Assembly: GCF_031177825.1 (NCBI RefSeq)
Contig: NZ_JAPSKE010000021.1
Coordinates: 1-64,000 of the forward strand
Length of the DNA: 64,000 nucleotides
Reading direction: 5' to 3'
DNA from: Paenibacillus sp.
GTDB lineage: Bacteria > Bacillota > Bacilli > Paenibacillales > YIM-B00363
Within the stretch, counting starts at the first letter, position 1, and each line of letters starts with the position of its first letter. Of the stretch, positions 51,594 to 60,406 are shown piece after piece. Below the pieces are notes generated by a model. That model saw nothing but the letters and a program-made list of their open reading frames with translations. It did no database searches and was not told where the DNA came from. Position numbers and translations under genes: made by a program.

Positions 51594-51991
51594 AAGTAAA
51601 TACACCTCGTTTACTATGAAATGTCGAACGTAAATCGCCGAGCCTATTCCTTATTCACCTCCATTGTCGGCCGGATAATGGAAACCCTTACAAATAGCAT
51701 AATATCATATTCGATATATTTGTATAGGTACTTTTTGATTAATCGCTAAGTATTTCTTCCTTTTCGCGTCAGTTATCGACTTTGTATCGGTTAGAAGACA
51801 TGTTCGACCCCCAGGACCTTTCAGGTTTTCTGGAAAAATAGGTACATAGGACTAGTCGAATAATATGTTGAATATAATTAAATTTGGCGATATACTGGTG
51901 CCGAACGGAATATTTTTCCACGGAAGCGGGGAGGGTCGCGAACCCTCTCCTACGCAGGTTAGTGATCTAACGATTTTCTTAAGAAAGGGAG
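51594..51991. promoter_or_regulatory. 398-bp divergent intergenic region with a promoter
   Basis: AT-rich gap between the GxGYxYP gene and the DUF4965 gene. The + strand promoter is TTGAAT (51868-51873), 17 bases, TATACT (51891-51896). The 5' leader contains a small GAGGGT/ACCCTC hairpin (about 51931-51949). For the - strand gene a TATGCT-like -10 is near 51705, without a clear -35. The AraR-like regulator may bind here; no obvious operator repeat was found. Confidence 0.5.
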
Positions 51992-54028
51992 GTGTCGGTC
52001 ATCGGCGATTCATTCAGACCGCCTTCGGTGCCGTTAATCGCGGTAGATCCCTACTTCAGCGTTTGGTCGGCTGCGGACCGATTGTACGACGATCACACAC
52101 GGCATTGGACCAATCGACGCCACAGCATGGCGGGGATGCTCCGGATCGATGGGAAAAGCAGAAGATTTATGGGGAAGCTCGAGCTGTCCGGCGACGCTTC
52201 GGATGTCGATGAGCCTGAACCGATGGAGCAAAAAAGCGTGAAGGTCGATCCGCTCTCGACGACCTATCGGTTCGAGGCGGAAGGCGTCGAACTTACAGCG
52301 AGGTTCACGACCCCGCTGCTGCTCGACGACTTGGACGTGCTGTCCCGTCCGGTGACGTATATTACGTTCGACGTTCGCTCCGTCGACGGCGAGCCGCACG
52401 AGGTGAAGCTCTATGTCGACGTATCCGCCGAGTTATGCGTCCATTCGCCGGATCAGGTCGTCGGGTGGTCGCGCGAAACGCTGGACGGCGGAATCGCCGC
52501 GATGCGCATCGGCACCGAAGCGCAGCCGATTCTGCAGCGCGTCGGGGACGACACGAGAATCGATTGGGGATACGCGTATTTGGCCGTTCCGTTGTCCGCC
52601 GGCGCGACGACGGCGCTCGGGTCGTACCGGGCCCGGAGCCGCTTCGCAAAGACCGGCGCGCTGCCTCCCGAGGACGAAGCCTCTCGCCCGCGGCCCGCAG
52701 GGGAACATACGCCGGTTATGGCGGCCTTGTTCGACCTCGGTCTCGTAAGGGAGAAGGTGTCGAGATACGTGATGGCAGCGTACGACGATATTCGATCCGT
52801 CGAATATTTCGGCACTCCGCTCCAAGCGTACTGGCGAAGGAACGGGATGACGTTCGAGCGGATGCTCGCGTCGTGCGCAGCGGATTACGCAACGATGTCA
52901 GCCCGTTGCGAAGCCTTCGATCGACAACTGATCGACGAGGGAGTCCGCGCGGGAGGTTCACGCTATGCGGACGTCTTGTCTCTCAGTTATCGACAGGCGA
53001 TCGCGGCGCATAAGCTGGTTGCCGGGGAAGAGGGCGAAGCGTTATTTTTCTCGAAGGAAAACTTCAGCAACGGCTGCATCGCGACGGTAGACGTCAGCTA
53101 CCCCTCCGCGCCATTGTTCCTTAAATATTGTCCGGAGCTGGTGAAAGGCATGCTCCGACCGATCTTCCGGTACGCGGCCGGCGAGTCGTGGACGTTCGAG
53201 TTCGCCCCGCATGACGTCGGCTGTTACCCGAAAGCGAACGGTCAGGTATACGGCGAGAACAAGCTCGAATACCAAATGCCGATCGAAGAATGCGGGAACA
53301 TGCTCGTACTGTCCGCCGCGGTCTGTTTATACGAGGACGATGCGTCGTTCGCGGAGTCGCATTGGCCGCTCCTGAGCCGGTGGGCCGCCTATGTGCTGGA
53401 GCACGGCATGGATCCGGACAATCAATTGTGCACCGACGATTTCGCGGGACATCTGGCGCGTAACGCCAATCTCTCCGTCAAGGCGATCGTAGGGCTAGGC
53501 GCTTATTCTTTACTTTGCGGGATGCTCGGTAAGCAAGAAGAACGGGAAATATACGATACATCGGCGAGATCGATGGCCGCCGAATGGGTGAGGATGGCGT
53601 GGGCCGAGGACCATACGAAGCTGACTTTCGACGGCGCGCCGGATTCATGGAGCTTTAAATATAATCTGGTGTGGGACCGGCTGTTGAACCTCCGACTGTT
53701 TCCGCCGGACCTCGCCGAAGCGGAAGTCCGCTTCTACCTCGAACGGCAGAACCGGTTCGGTACTCCGCTCGACAGTCGGGAGTCGTATACGAAAGCGGAT
53801 TGGCTCGTATGGTGCGCCTCCATGGCCGATACGAAGGAGCGATTCGAGCGTATGATCACGCCGCTCTGGGATATGCTGAACGAGTCGCAAAGTCGGGTTC
53901 CCTTTACGGATTGGTACGACACGCATACCGGGAAGCAGATGAACTTCCAAAACCGGTCGGTCGTCGGAGGGATGTTTCTCCCGCTGTTGACTCCGGTCGG
54001 CTCCGCGTTCGAAGGCAAGCCGTCGTAG
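51992..54028 (+). CDS. Glutaminase-like protein, DUF4965/DUF1793 type
   Basis: A 678-residue protein matching the fungal and bacterial GtaA-like family, with the DUF4964/5127 N-terminal beta-region (DPYFSVWSAADRLYDDHTRHW) and the DUF4965/DUF1793 helical toroid (HDVGCYPKANGQVYGENKLE, DDFAGHLARNANLSVKAIVG). Despite the name, the bacterial members sit in glycan loci and resemble toroid glycosidases. No signal peptide is visible, so it probably acts in the cytoplasm. The GTG start is unusually close to its ribosome site (GGGAGG), so the start is uncertain. Confidence 0.83.
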   Translation: MSVIGDSFRPPSVPLIAVDPYFSVWSAADRLYDDHTRHWTNRRHSMAGMLRIDGKSRRFMGKLELSGDASDVDEPEPMEQKSVKVDPLSTTYRFEAEGVELTARFTTPLLLDDLDVLSRPVTYITFDVRSVDGEPHEVKLYVDVSAELCVHSPDQVVGWSRETLDGGIAAMRIGTEAQPILQRVGDDTRIDWGYAYLAVPLSAGATTALGSYRARSRFAKTGALPPEDEASRPRPAGEHTPVMAALFDLGLVREKVSRYVMAAYDDIRSVEYFGTPLQAYWRRNGMTFERMLASCAADYATMSARCEAFDRQLIDEGVRAGGSRYADVLSLSYRQAIAAHKLVAGEEGEALFFSKENFSNGCIATVDVSYPSAPLFLKYCPELVKGMLRPIFRYAAGESWTFEFAPHDVGCYPKANGQVYGENKLEYQMPIEECGNMLVLSAAVCLYEDDASFAESHWPLLSRWAAYVLEHGMDPDNQLCTDDFAGHLARNANLSVKAIVGLGAYSLLCGMLGKQEEREIYDTSARSMAAEWVRMAWAEDHTKLTFDGAPDSWSFKYNLVWDRLLNLRLFPPDLAEAEVRFYLERQNRFGTPLDSRESYTKADWLVWCASMADTKERFERMITPLWDMLNESQSRVPFTDWYDTHTGKQMNFQNRSVVGGMFLPLLTPVGSAFEGKPS

Positions 54029-54056
54029 TTACCGTTCATTCGCTATACAGAAGGGG

Positions 54057-54088
54057 AAGGCGCACGGGCGAAGGGGCCTGTGCGCCTT
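54057..54088 (+). terminator. Hairpin after the DUF4965 gene
   Basis: AAGGCGCAC (54057-54065) with GTGCGCCTT (54080-54088); no T-run, so termination is uncertain. Confidence 0.45.
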
Positions 54089-54143
54089 GTGCATGTCATG
54101 CCGTAATCTATAAAACTAGGCTGTAAGTCGAACAGTCCATTGG

Positions 54144-56084
54144 CTACGATTTTTTTTGCGCTTCGATTTTCTCCGCCAATTCGTTCAAATACGTCCAACG
54201 TTCGAACAGCTCGGCGAGCTCGCTTTCCAACGCGTTCTGCTCGTCCGTAAGCCGCTGCAGCTCAAGGTAGTCGGAACCGGCCGCGACGATTCTCCGCGCT
54301 TGCTCCTGAAGACGGCTCTCCAACGCGGCGATCTTGTCGTCGATCTCTTCGTATTCTTTCTGTTCCTTGAACGTGAATTTGAGCGCCTTCGCGCCCGCGC
54401 GCTCTCCATCCGCGGAGGGGGCGGCGGCGGCCTTGCTTGCGGACTGCGCCGCCGCTCGGGGCGCCGTCGCGGCCTCCTCCTCTTGCCGCGCCTTCTTCTC
54501 GACGTAGTCGGAATAATTGCCCTCGTGCCGTTCGATCGACCCGTCGTTCTCTACGGACCAGAGCCGATCTACGGTCCGGTCCAGGAAAAACCGGTCATGC
54601 GAGACGACGAGGACGGCGCCGGCGAAGTCGTCCAGGTAATCCTCCAGCACGGTCAACGTCTGGATGTCGAGGTCGTTCGTCGGCTCGTCGAGAAAGAGGA
54701 CGTTCGGCGCGCCGATCAAGACGCGCAGCAGGTAGAGCCGCCGCTTCTCGCCGCCGGACAAACCGGAGATCGGCGTCCATTGCACGGCTGGCGGGAAGAG
54801 GAACCGCTCCAGCAGCTGGGAGGCGCTGATCGATTCGCCGTCCGCGGTTTCGATCCGTTCGGCGGCCTCCTGAATGTATTCGATAACGCGCTGGGAACCG
54901 TCCATCTCGGCATGCTCCTGCGTGAAGTAGCCGATCTTGACCGTCGAGCCGATGTCGACTTCGCCGCGGCTGGGAGGCAGCCGCCCGGCAAGCACGTTCA
55001 GCAGCGTCGACTTCCCGCTGCCGTTCGGGCCGACGACGCCGATCCGGTCGTCGCGCTGCACGATCGCGTCGAAGTCGCGAACGAGCGTGCGGCCGTCGTA
55101 CCCGCAGCTGACATCGCGGACCTCGAGCACCTTTTTGCCGAGACGGGCGCCGCCGAGCGCCATCTCGAGCGTCTCGGCACGTTCCGCGCCGACTTCGCTT
55201 GCGAGCGTCTCGAACCGGTCGATCCTCGCCTTCTGCTTCGTCGTGCGGGCTTTCGCCCCTTTGCGCATCCACGCGAGCTCCTTCTTGTACAGCCTCTCCC
55301 GCTTCCGCTCCTCCGACGCTTCGCGCTCCATGCGTTCCGCTTTCTGCTCCAAGAACGCGCTGTAATTGCCCGAATACCTGTGGAGCGAGCCGCGGTCGAG
55401 TTCGACGATCCGGTTCGCGACCCGGTCCAAGAAGTAGCGATCATGCGTTACCATGAGCAAGGCGGACTTCATCTTCTGCAAATACCGCTCCAGCCAATAG
55501 ACGGTTTCCGTGTCGAGATGGTTCGTCGGCTCGTCCAGAATGAGCAGATCGGCAGGTTGAAGGAGCGCGGCGGCGAGCGCGACGCGCTTGCGTTGGCCGC
55601 CCGACAGCGTCCCCATGCGCTGCATCGGGTCGACGACGCCGAGGCGGGAGAGCACCTTCTTCGCTTCGCTCTCCAGCTGCCATGCGTTCAACGCGTCCAT
55701 CCGCGCAGTAAGCTCGGAAAACCTGCGCTCCGCGGCGGCCGCTTCCGGACCGCCTCGCTCGATCGCTTGCAGCGCGGCCTCGTACTCCCGAAGCAGCGCG
55801 AACTCGGGAGACGACCCGCGGAACACTTGATCGAGCACGGTGGAGTCGTCGTCGAAAGGCGGCTGCTGCGATAAATATTCGATGCGGACGCCATTGCGAA
55901 CGGAAATCGTTCCGCCGTCCGGCGCTTCCGCGCCGGCGAGAATCCGAAGCAGGGTAGACTTGCCGGTGCCGTTCACGCCGATCAGGCCGATGCGTTCGCG
56001 GTCGTCGACGTTGAAGTCGATATTTTCTAGAAGCGTCTTTACGCCGTACGTTTTCGTCAGTCGTTCCGCAGTTAGCAAATTCAT
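54144..56084 (-). CDS. ABC-F family ATPase, Uup/EttA-like
   Basis: A 646-residue soluble protein with two ABC domains: Walker A GVNGTGKST (about 36) and GPNGSGKST (about 350), signatures LSGGQRKRVA and LSGGEKRRLY, and Walker B LLILDEP and VLFLDEP. The interdomain linker is the charged helix ERMEREASEERKRERLYKKE. A C-terminal coiled coil (about 590-645) is typical of Uup. No membrane segments. ABC-F proteins bind the ribosomal E-site or branched DNA; the coiled-coil tail favours Uup. The ATG at 56084 gives the conserved first strand; a longer form begins at 56138. Confidence 0.92.
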   Translation of the reverse strand: MNLLTAERLTKTYGVKTLLENIDFNVDDRERIGLIGVNGTGKSTLLRILAGAEAPDGGTISVRNGVRIEYLSQQPPFDDDSTVLDQVFRGSSPEFALLREYEAALQAIERGGPEAAAAERRFSELTARMDALNAWQLESEAKKVLSRLGVVDPMQRMGTLSGGQRKRVALAAALLQPADLLILDEPTNHLDTETVYWLERYLQKMKSALLMVTHDRYFLDRVANRIVELDRGSLHRYSGNYSAFLEQKAERMEREASEERKRERLYKKELAWMRKGAKARTTKQKARIDRFETLASEVGAERAETLEMALGGARLGKKVLEVRDVSCGYDGRTLVRDFDAIVQRDDRIGVVGPNGSGKSTLLNVLAGRLPPSRGEVDIGSTVKIGYFTQEHAEMDGSQRVIEYIQEAAERIETADGESISASQLLERFLFPPAVQWTPISGLSGGEKRRLYLLRVLIGAPNVLFLDEPTNDLDIQTLTVLEDYLDDFAGAVLVVSHDRFFLDRTVDRLWSVENDGSIERHEGNYSDYVEKKARQEEEAATAPRAAAQSASKAAAAPSADGERAGAKALKFTFKEQKEYEEIDDKIAALESRLQEQARRIVAAGSDYLELQRLTDEQNALESELAELFERWTYLNELAEKIEAQKKS

Positions 56085-56148
56085 ATTGAGACAGACATCC
56101 TTCGGTTCGGTAGTTAGGTTTGTTATAGCATACCACACTATACGAGAA

Positions 56149-56179
56149 GAGGCTCTCTCGCCGGATGCGAGAAAGCCTC
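56149..56179 (-). terminator. Terminator of the GH172 gene
   Basis: GAGGCTCTCTCGC (56149-56161) pairs, with small bulges, with GCGAGAAAGCCTC (56167-56179), 20 bases after the - strand stop. The - strand tail is TTCTC. Confidence 0.55.
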
Positions 56180-56198
56180 GGGGTACGTCGCTATCGAA

Positions 56199-57281
56199 TT
56201 AGATGACTTCCAGCTCGTCCGCGGAAGGAAGCGGCGGCAGCGCGGCGTGCGGCTCGGACTGATACCAGTACGCGACCGATGCGATGTCGTCCTGCAGCGG
56301 CAAGTACCGGCCGCCCGAACGCCAACCGAGCGCCTGGATCGTGACGCGGAGATCGCTCTTGAACCGGATCGGGTCCATGACATGCCAGCGGTACATGCCG
56401 AAGCGTTGGTTCGCCCGGTACAAGCCGTCGGGCTTGATGACCTGGTGCATGCCGAGGAACGGCGTCGAGTAGGTGCCGTATTCGCCTTGCGGATGCTCCC
56501 AGTTCCACGCGCCGCCGAAGTAATCCTCCGTCCCCGTGCCGCAGATCGTCGGGAATTCCTTGTCGCCGTCCATGAAAAACTTAATCTCGCCTTCGCCGAA
56601 CCAGCCGTTGTTGTTGACTTGCCAAGCGAGATACGTCCCGACGTAATGCCCTTGCCCGCGAACGCCGTCAAGGATCGTATGAACTTCCTTATACCCGAGC
56701 GGATTGCTCCGGCGCCATTGCGCGTGGAAGTAGGCGCAATGATCCGGCACCTGCGTCAGCGCGTAATCGAATTGATAATACAACCATGCGTCTTCGTCGG
56801 AACGATTTTCCATCGTTACCTTGGCGGATTTGCGGAACGGCATCTTCCAGTAGCTGTTGAACCCGCCGGCGGGGTTGACCGCGATCGGCATCGAGTTCAC
56901 GTTCGCCCGCTCGCACCACCCGTTGCAGAAGAAGTCGCCGACGGGCACTTCGACCGAAGGGTTGTCCTCGTCGTCCCAATAGAAGCGCAGGATTAAGTTC
57001 CGCCATTGCTTCGGATGCACCGTCAGCCAGATATGCTGAATGACCCCCGGACCGACGATGTCGGCCAGCGTCGCGGTCGACCCGCCTTTCAATTGGATCG
57101 AGGGAGACACCTTCCAGCCTACGCCCAGATCGCGGGCGGCGTTCGCGCCGGTGCCTTCCGCGGCCATGCCGCCTTTCCCTTTTTCCCCGGTGAAGTTTTC
57201 CGCGCTGATCGACCTTGTTTCCGCGTCGGACAGCAACGACAAGTTCCCGAGCCCCATGCCCAAACCGTTAAACGATGCCAT
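56199..57281 (-). CDS. GH172 (DUF2961) glycoside hydrolase
   Basis: A 360-residue protein of DUF2961, now glycoside hydrolase family 172, whose characterised members act on alpha-fructofuranoside or D-arabinofuranoside linkages. The family signature GTGTEDYFGGAWNW lies around 246-260, together with YYQFDYAL and GEGEIKFFMDGD. No signal peptide, so probably intracellular. It lies 93 nt downstream of an AraC gene on the same strand, its presumed activator. The substrate is open; a furanoside is expected. Confidence 0.88.
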   Translation of the reverse strand: MASFNGLGMGLGNLSLLSDAETRSISAENFTGEKGKGGMAAEGTGANAARDLGVGWKVSPSIQLKGGSTATLADIVGPGVIQHIWLTVHPKQWRNLILRFYWDDEDNPSVEVPVGDFFCNGWCERANVNSMPIAVNPAGGFNSYWKMPFRKSAKVTMENRSDEDAWLYYQFDYALTQVPDHCAYFHAQWRRSNPLGYKEVHTILDGVRGQGHYVGTYLAWQVNNNGWFGEGEIKFFMDGDKEFPTICGTGTEDYFGGAWNWEHPQGEYGTYSTPFLGMHQVIKPDGLYRANQRFGMYRWHVMDPIRFKSDLRVTIQALGWRSGGRYLPLQDDIASVAYWYQSEPHAALPPLPSADELEVI

Positions 57282-57374
57282 GAATGCTTCATCCTCCCAG
57301 TTTCAATGGTGATATGTCCATTATAGGGAAACCGGGGCTTGGATTCTTTAGCATGGATCAAGATGATTTATCAA

Positions 57375-58247
57375 TTATTGCTCTGATTTGGACGGCAAAT
57401 TGCGGTAATAGGTCGGGGGCACGCCCTCCGCGTTCCGAAACGCCCGGCTGAAGGAATGAATGCTCAGAAAGCCGCATAACTCTGATATTTCCGTGATCGG
57501 CAAGTCCGTGAACTGAATGAGCTTCTTGGCATGCTCGATGCGGCCGATCAGATGATATCGAATCGGTCCGACGCCGAACGTCTTCTTGAACAGCCGACAG
57601 AGGTAAGAGCTGCTTAAATTCGCCACGGAAGACAATTCGTCCAACGTCACGTCTTTGTTCACGTTTTGATTCAGGTAAGATTTCACGCGCTCGAGCTGCA
57701 CCCAGTTCGTCGCGATCGCCGCATGGGTCGACCAGAGATGCTCCCGGGCCAGCTGCGCCCACAGCTGCAGGAACAGTCCCGTCGCCGCCGTTTCGAAATA
57801 CGGGTGCTTGCTTTCGTACTCATGGATGATATCGAAGAGCAGCTTCTCGAAAATGACGGGATGCCGCAGTCGAAAATGGTTCGGCAGCTCCTGCGTAACG
57901 TCCTCGCGAAACAGGCGAAGTTCCTGCTCCGACATCGCTTCCATCGGCAGGAACGACGTCTTGAGGGTCGGACTGTCGGGCTGATACACCAAATCGAAGT
58001 GAAGATGCGGCTGTCTGACCGGTCGATCGTTCATACAATCGATCGAGTGATGCTGCCTCGGCTTCAACAAGAAAATATCGCCCGGAACGCCGCGATATTC
58101 GACGTCTTCGATGAGTACCTTCATCTCGCCGGATTTCACGTAGATGAGCTCGTAGTCGAATAGCGCGCGCCGATTGATCTTATTCGGGGGGTGCAACGTA
58201 TGATCCCAAGCGATGCGTATGTAGGGGGAAAGCCGGACCTGGCTCAT
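57375..58247 (-). CDS. AraC-family regulator with cupin sensor domain
   Basis: A 290-residue soluble regulator. The N-terminal cupin (about 20-110, YELIYVKSGEMKVLIED, GDIFLLKPRQHHS) binds an effector, and the C-terminal 100 residues form the double helix-turn-helix (LDELSSVANLSSSYLCRLFK and ITEISELCGFLSIHSFSRAF). The ATG at 58247 follows GGAGG by six bases. It lies directly upstream of the GH172 gene and likely switches it on with a sugar ligand. Confidence 0.9.
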   Translation of the reverse strand: MSQVRLSPYIRIAWDHTLHPPNKINRRALFDYELIYVKSGEMKVLIEDVEYRGVPGDIFLLKPRQHHSIDCMNDRPVRQPHLHFDLVYQPDSPTLKTSFLPMEAMSEQELRLFREDVTQELPNHFRLRHPVIFEKLLFDIIHEYESKHPYFETAATGLFLQLWAQLAREHLWSTHAAIATNWVQLERVKSYLNQNVNKDVTLDELSSVANLSSSYLCRLFKKTFGVGPIRYHLIGRIEHAKKLIQFTDLPITEISELCGFLSIHSFSRAFRNAEGVPPTYYRNLPSKSEQ

Positions 58248-58400
58248 CTGGCGCCTCCGTTTGCGTTCGTAACGTAAGTGGTTCCTCTTATTTCGCCGCT
58301 CGAGGCCGATTCTCCTTCGTCCGCAAGGTTGCGTTGAATATCGTACGGCGTCTTGAGATAATAGGAACACTGAATGCGAGCGTATGGGGGCGGAACATGG

Positions 58401-59156
58401 ATGGAGCATCGCTTGAACGATAGACAATCGTCCATCGTGGAGCAGCTGCGGAGCCGAGGCGAGGTAAAGATCTCGGAGCTGAAGCGGCGGTTCGACGTAA
58501 CCGAGATGACGGTGCGGCGAGATCTCGAGAAGCTAGAGCGGCTGGGCATCGCGGCGCGAACGTTCGGCGGGGCGATTCTCGACTCGCGCGACATCGAACT
58601 GGCGCAGCGGGCGACCGTTCGTTCGGAGGAGAAGAGCCGGATCGGAAAGCGCGCGGCCGCATGCGTTAGGCCGGGCGATTCCATCTTTATCGACGGGGGC
58701 TCGACTACGTTCCAAGTCGCGCGCCACCTGCCGGAGAAGGCCGATATTACGGTCGTCACGAACGCGCTGAACGTCGCGAACGAGCTCGCATCGAAGAAAA
58801 TTCCGACGATCGTCGTCGGGGGGCTGCTGCTCGAAGCGACGATTTCGATGGTCGGCCCGACGGCGGTGGAATCGATCTCGAAGATGGCGTTCGATAGGGC
58901 GTTCTTGGGGGCGACGGGTCTCGACGCGCGCCACGGGTTCAGCAACTCGAACCTGCTCGAAGCGGACGTCAAGCGAATGGCGATCCGGAATGCGAAGGCG
59001 GCGTTCGTCGTTCTCGACCATTCGAAGTTCGGCGAACAGGTGCTCGTTTCGTTCGCGGCGCTCGGCGACGTCGGAACGGTCGTGACGGATCGGTCGCCGG
59101 ATCCCGAGCTGTCGGAAGCGTGCCGCGCGGCGGGGACGGACGTGCTGCTGGCGTGA
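58401..59156 (+). CDS. DeoR/GlpR-family repressor
   Basis: A 251-residue sugar-phosphate-responsive repressor. The N-terminal HTH (VKISELKRRFDVTEMTVRRD) is followed by the DeoR C-terminal sensor domain (SIFIDGGSTTFQVARHL, AFLGATGLDARHGFSNSNLL, KAAFVVLDHSKFG). The start is taken as the ATG at 58401. No sugar operon follows; instead its last codons overlap an HNH-like gene. The target genes are probably the glycan genes nearby or lie elsewhere. Confidence 0.9.
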   Translation: MEHRLNDRQSSIVEQLRSRGEVKISELKRRFDVTEMTVRRDLEKLERLGIAARTFGGAILDSRDIELAQRATVRSEEKSRIGKRAAACVRPGDSIFIDGGSTTFQVARHLPEKADITVVTNALNVANELASKKIPTIVVGGLLLEATISMVGPTAVESISKMAFDRAFLGATGLDARHGFSNSNLLEADVKRMAIRNAKAAFVVLDHSKFGEQVLVSFAALGDVGTVVTDRSPDPELSEACRAAGTDVLLA

Positions 59157-59626
59157 AACCGGTCAAGCGGAACGAATGGTTGAAGCACCTCCCGAACGAA
59201 TTGTCGAACGAGCGGCTCGCCGAGATGAAGAAGCATGCGGTATGCGCGCTCACAGGTTCCGCGACGGACGTGACGCTGGATCACTTCATTCCGCTGGAGT
59301 GGGGGCACGGCGGGCAATATGCCGGCAATGTACTCTTCCTGACGGCAAGACTGAACGCGTCGAAGTCGAACATGAATCCGTTCCAATGGATCAACCGCGC
59401 GAAGCTCCGGGAGCCGAACCTGCTGCGCGGTTGGGACGAGCTGATCCGGAGGTTGGCGGCGGAGAACGGGCTCGGCACGAAAGAGTTCCGGCGATACGTT
59501 CATTGGTGCGAGAAGCATAAGCGCACTAAGGAGCAGGTTCGGCTCGATCCTCGGCCTTCCTTGGAGCTGTGGAGGGAAGCGCGGATTCGGGAAGACGAGC
59601 GGATATCCGTCGATACCGCCCGATGA
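59153..59626 (+). CDS. HNH-nuclease-like protein, degenerate zinc ligands
   Basis: A 157-residue protein with an HNH-like core: DHFIPL with the conserved Asp-His (43-44), a Gly-rich turn, and NVLFLTARLNASKSN with Asn59, Asn68 and Lys71. The CxxC pairs that usually hold zinc are missing; only C31 remains. It may be an HNH endonuclease without the zinc site. The GTG overlaps the DeoR stop (GTGA), so it is co-translated with the regulator. Its 3' end overlaps the convergent YitT gene by 101 bp. Confidence 0.65.
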   Translation: MKPVKRNEWLKHLPNELSNERLAEMKKHAVCALTGSATDVTLDHFIPLEWGHGGQYAGNVLFLTARLNASKSNMNPFQWINRAKLREPNLLRGWDELIRRLAAENGLGTKEFRRYVHWCEKHKRTKEQVRLDPRPSLELWREARIREDERISVDTAR

Positions 59627-60182
59627 TGCCGCTCGCGATCGCGATCGATACGATCGAGGCCATCGCCTGTCCCCCTCCGAGCAAAAGCGCCGCGGACGCG
59701 ACGACGATCGCGTCGGCGACGAAGATCGTCGCGCCGCGGTTGAACCCGAACTTGCGATCCAGGACAAGCGCGAAGATCTGTACCCCGCCGAGGGAAGATC
59801 CGTTGTTCAGCACGAACGCGATGCCGATGCCGATGCACATGCCCGACGCGACGGCGGCGGCTATCGGATGCAGGCCGGACGCGGGTACCGCGAGTCCGTC
59901 GAGCGGCAGCTGCGCGAGCGACGTACCGGCGACCGACAGCAGCGTAGACAGCGTGAATCGTGCGCCGAGCATTCGGTAAGAGAGCAGGAAAAACGGAGCG
60001 TTCGCCAGCACGAACCAGAATCCCCAAGAGAAAGAAGTCGTATAGCTCAACAGGAAGGCGACGCCGGCCGTGCCGCCGAACGTCAGCGTGCTCGCGGACA
60101 ACAGCTTGATTCCGAACGCCGTCATGAGAATGCCTAGGACTACGGACGACACGGTTTTTACGGATGGCGCCAAGCGCGTCAT
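59526..60182 (-). CDS. YitT-family membrane protein without DUF2179
   Basis: A 218-residue integral membrane protein with five or six helices. TFGGTAGVAFLLSYTTSFSW then GFWFVLANAPFFLLSYRMLG is the conserved YitT core, and NNGSSLGGVQIFALVLDRKF the second half. The usual C-terminal DUF2179 domain is absent, so it is shorter than typical YitT. Function unknown. The ending overlaps the HNH-like gene by 101 bp on the other strand. A palindrome lies just upstream of its start. Confidence 0.82.
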   Translation of the reverse strand: MTRLAPSVKTVSSVVLGILMTAFGIKLLSASTLTFGGTAGVAFLLSYTTSFSWGFWFVLANAPFFLLSYRMLGARFTLSTLLSVAGTSLAQLPLDGLAVPASGLHPIAAAVASGMCIGIGIAFVLNNGSSLGGVQIFALVLDRKFGFNRGATIFVADAIVVASAALLLGGGQAMASIVSIAIASGIIGRYRRISARLPESALPSTAPRKAEDRAEPAP

Positions 60183-60212
60183 GGCGTATCGCTCCTTTTT
60201 CCGCTGAAGGTG

Positions 60213-60226
60213 TATGTATATACATA
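60213..60226. promoter_or_regulatory. 14-bp palindrome upstream of the YitT gene
   Basis: TATGTATATACATA is a perfect palindrome 31 bp before the YitT start codon, in a region where its promoter should lie. Possibly an operator; no regulator is known. Confidence 0.3.
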
Positions 60227-60346
60227 TTCGTCCGGCATTCGGGAGGTTCCGGTGAAGAAGGCTTACATGGACGAAGCGGGACGAACACGGCGGGGGAACA
60301 AAGCTCCGCGGTATCGGGGAAGGGGCGGCGGCGCGGCGGTATGCCG

Positions 60347-60375
60347 TTGCGCGAACCGAATCCGTGCCCTATGAT
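60347..60375 (+). promoter_or_regulatory. Candidate promoter of the PNPOx-like gene
   Basis: TTGCGC (60347-60352), 17 bases, TATGAT (60370-60375), 32 bases before the start codon. Confidence 0.5.
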
Positions 60376-60406
60376 TAGGGGAAACGACGGAGCGGGAGGC
60401 ATCGGG

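Noticed and set aside
54156..55874. A 572-codon + strand frame antisense to the ABC-F gene.
   Set aside because: The ABC-F product on the - strand has two Walker A and signature motifs; the + frame has none and is Arg/Val-rich.
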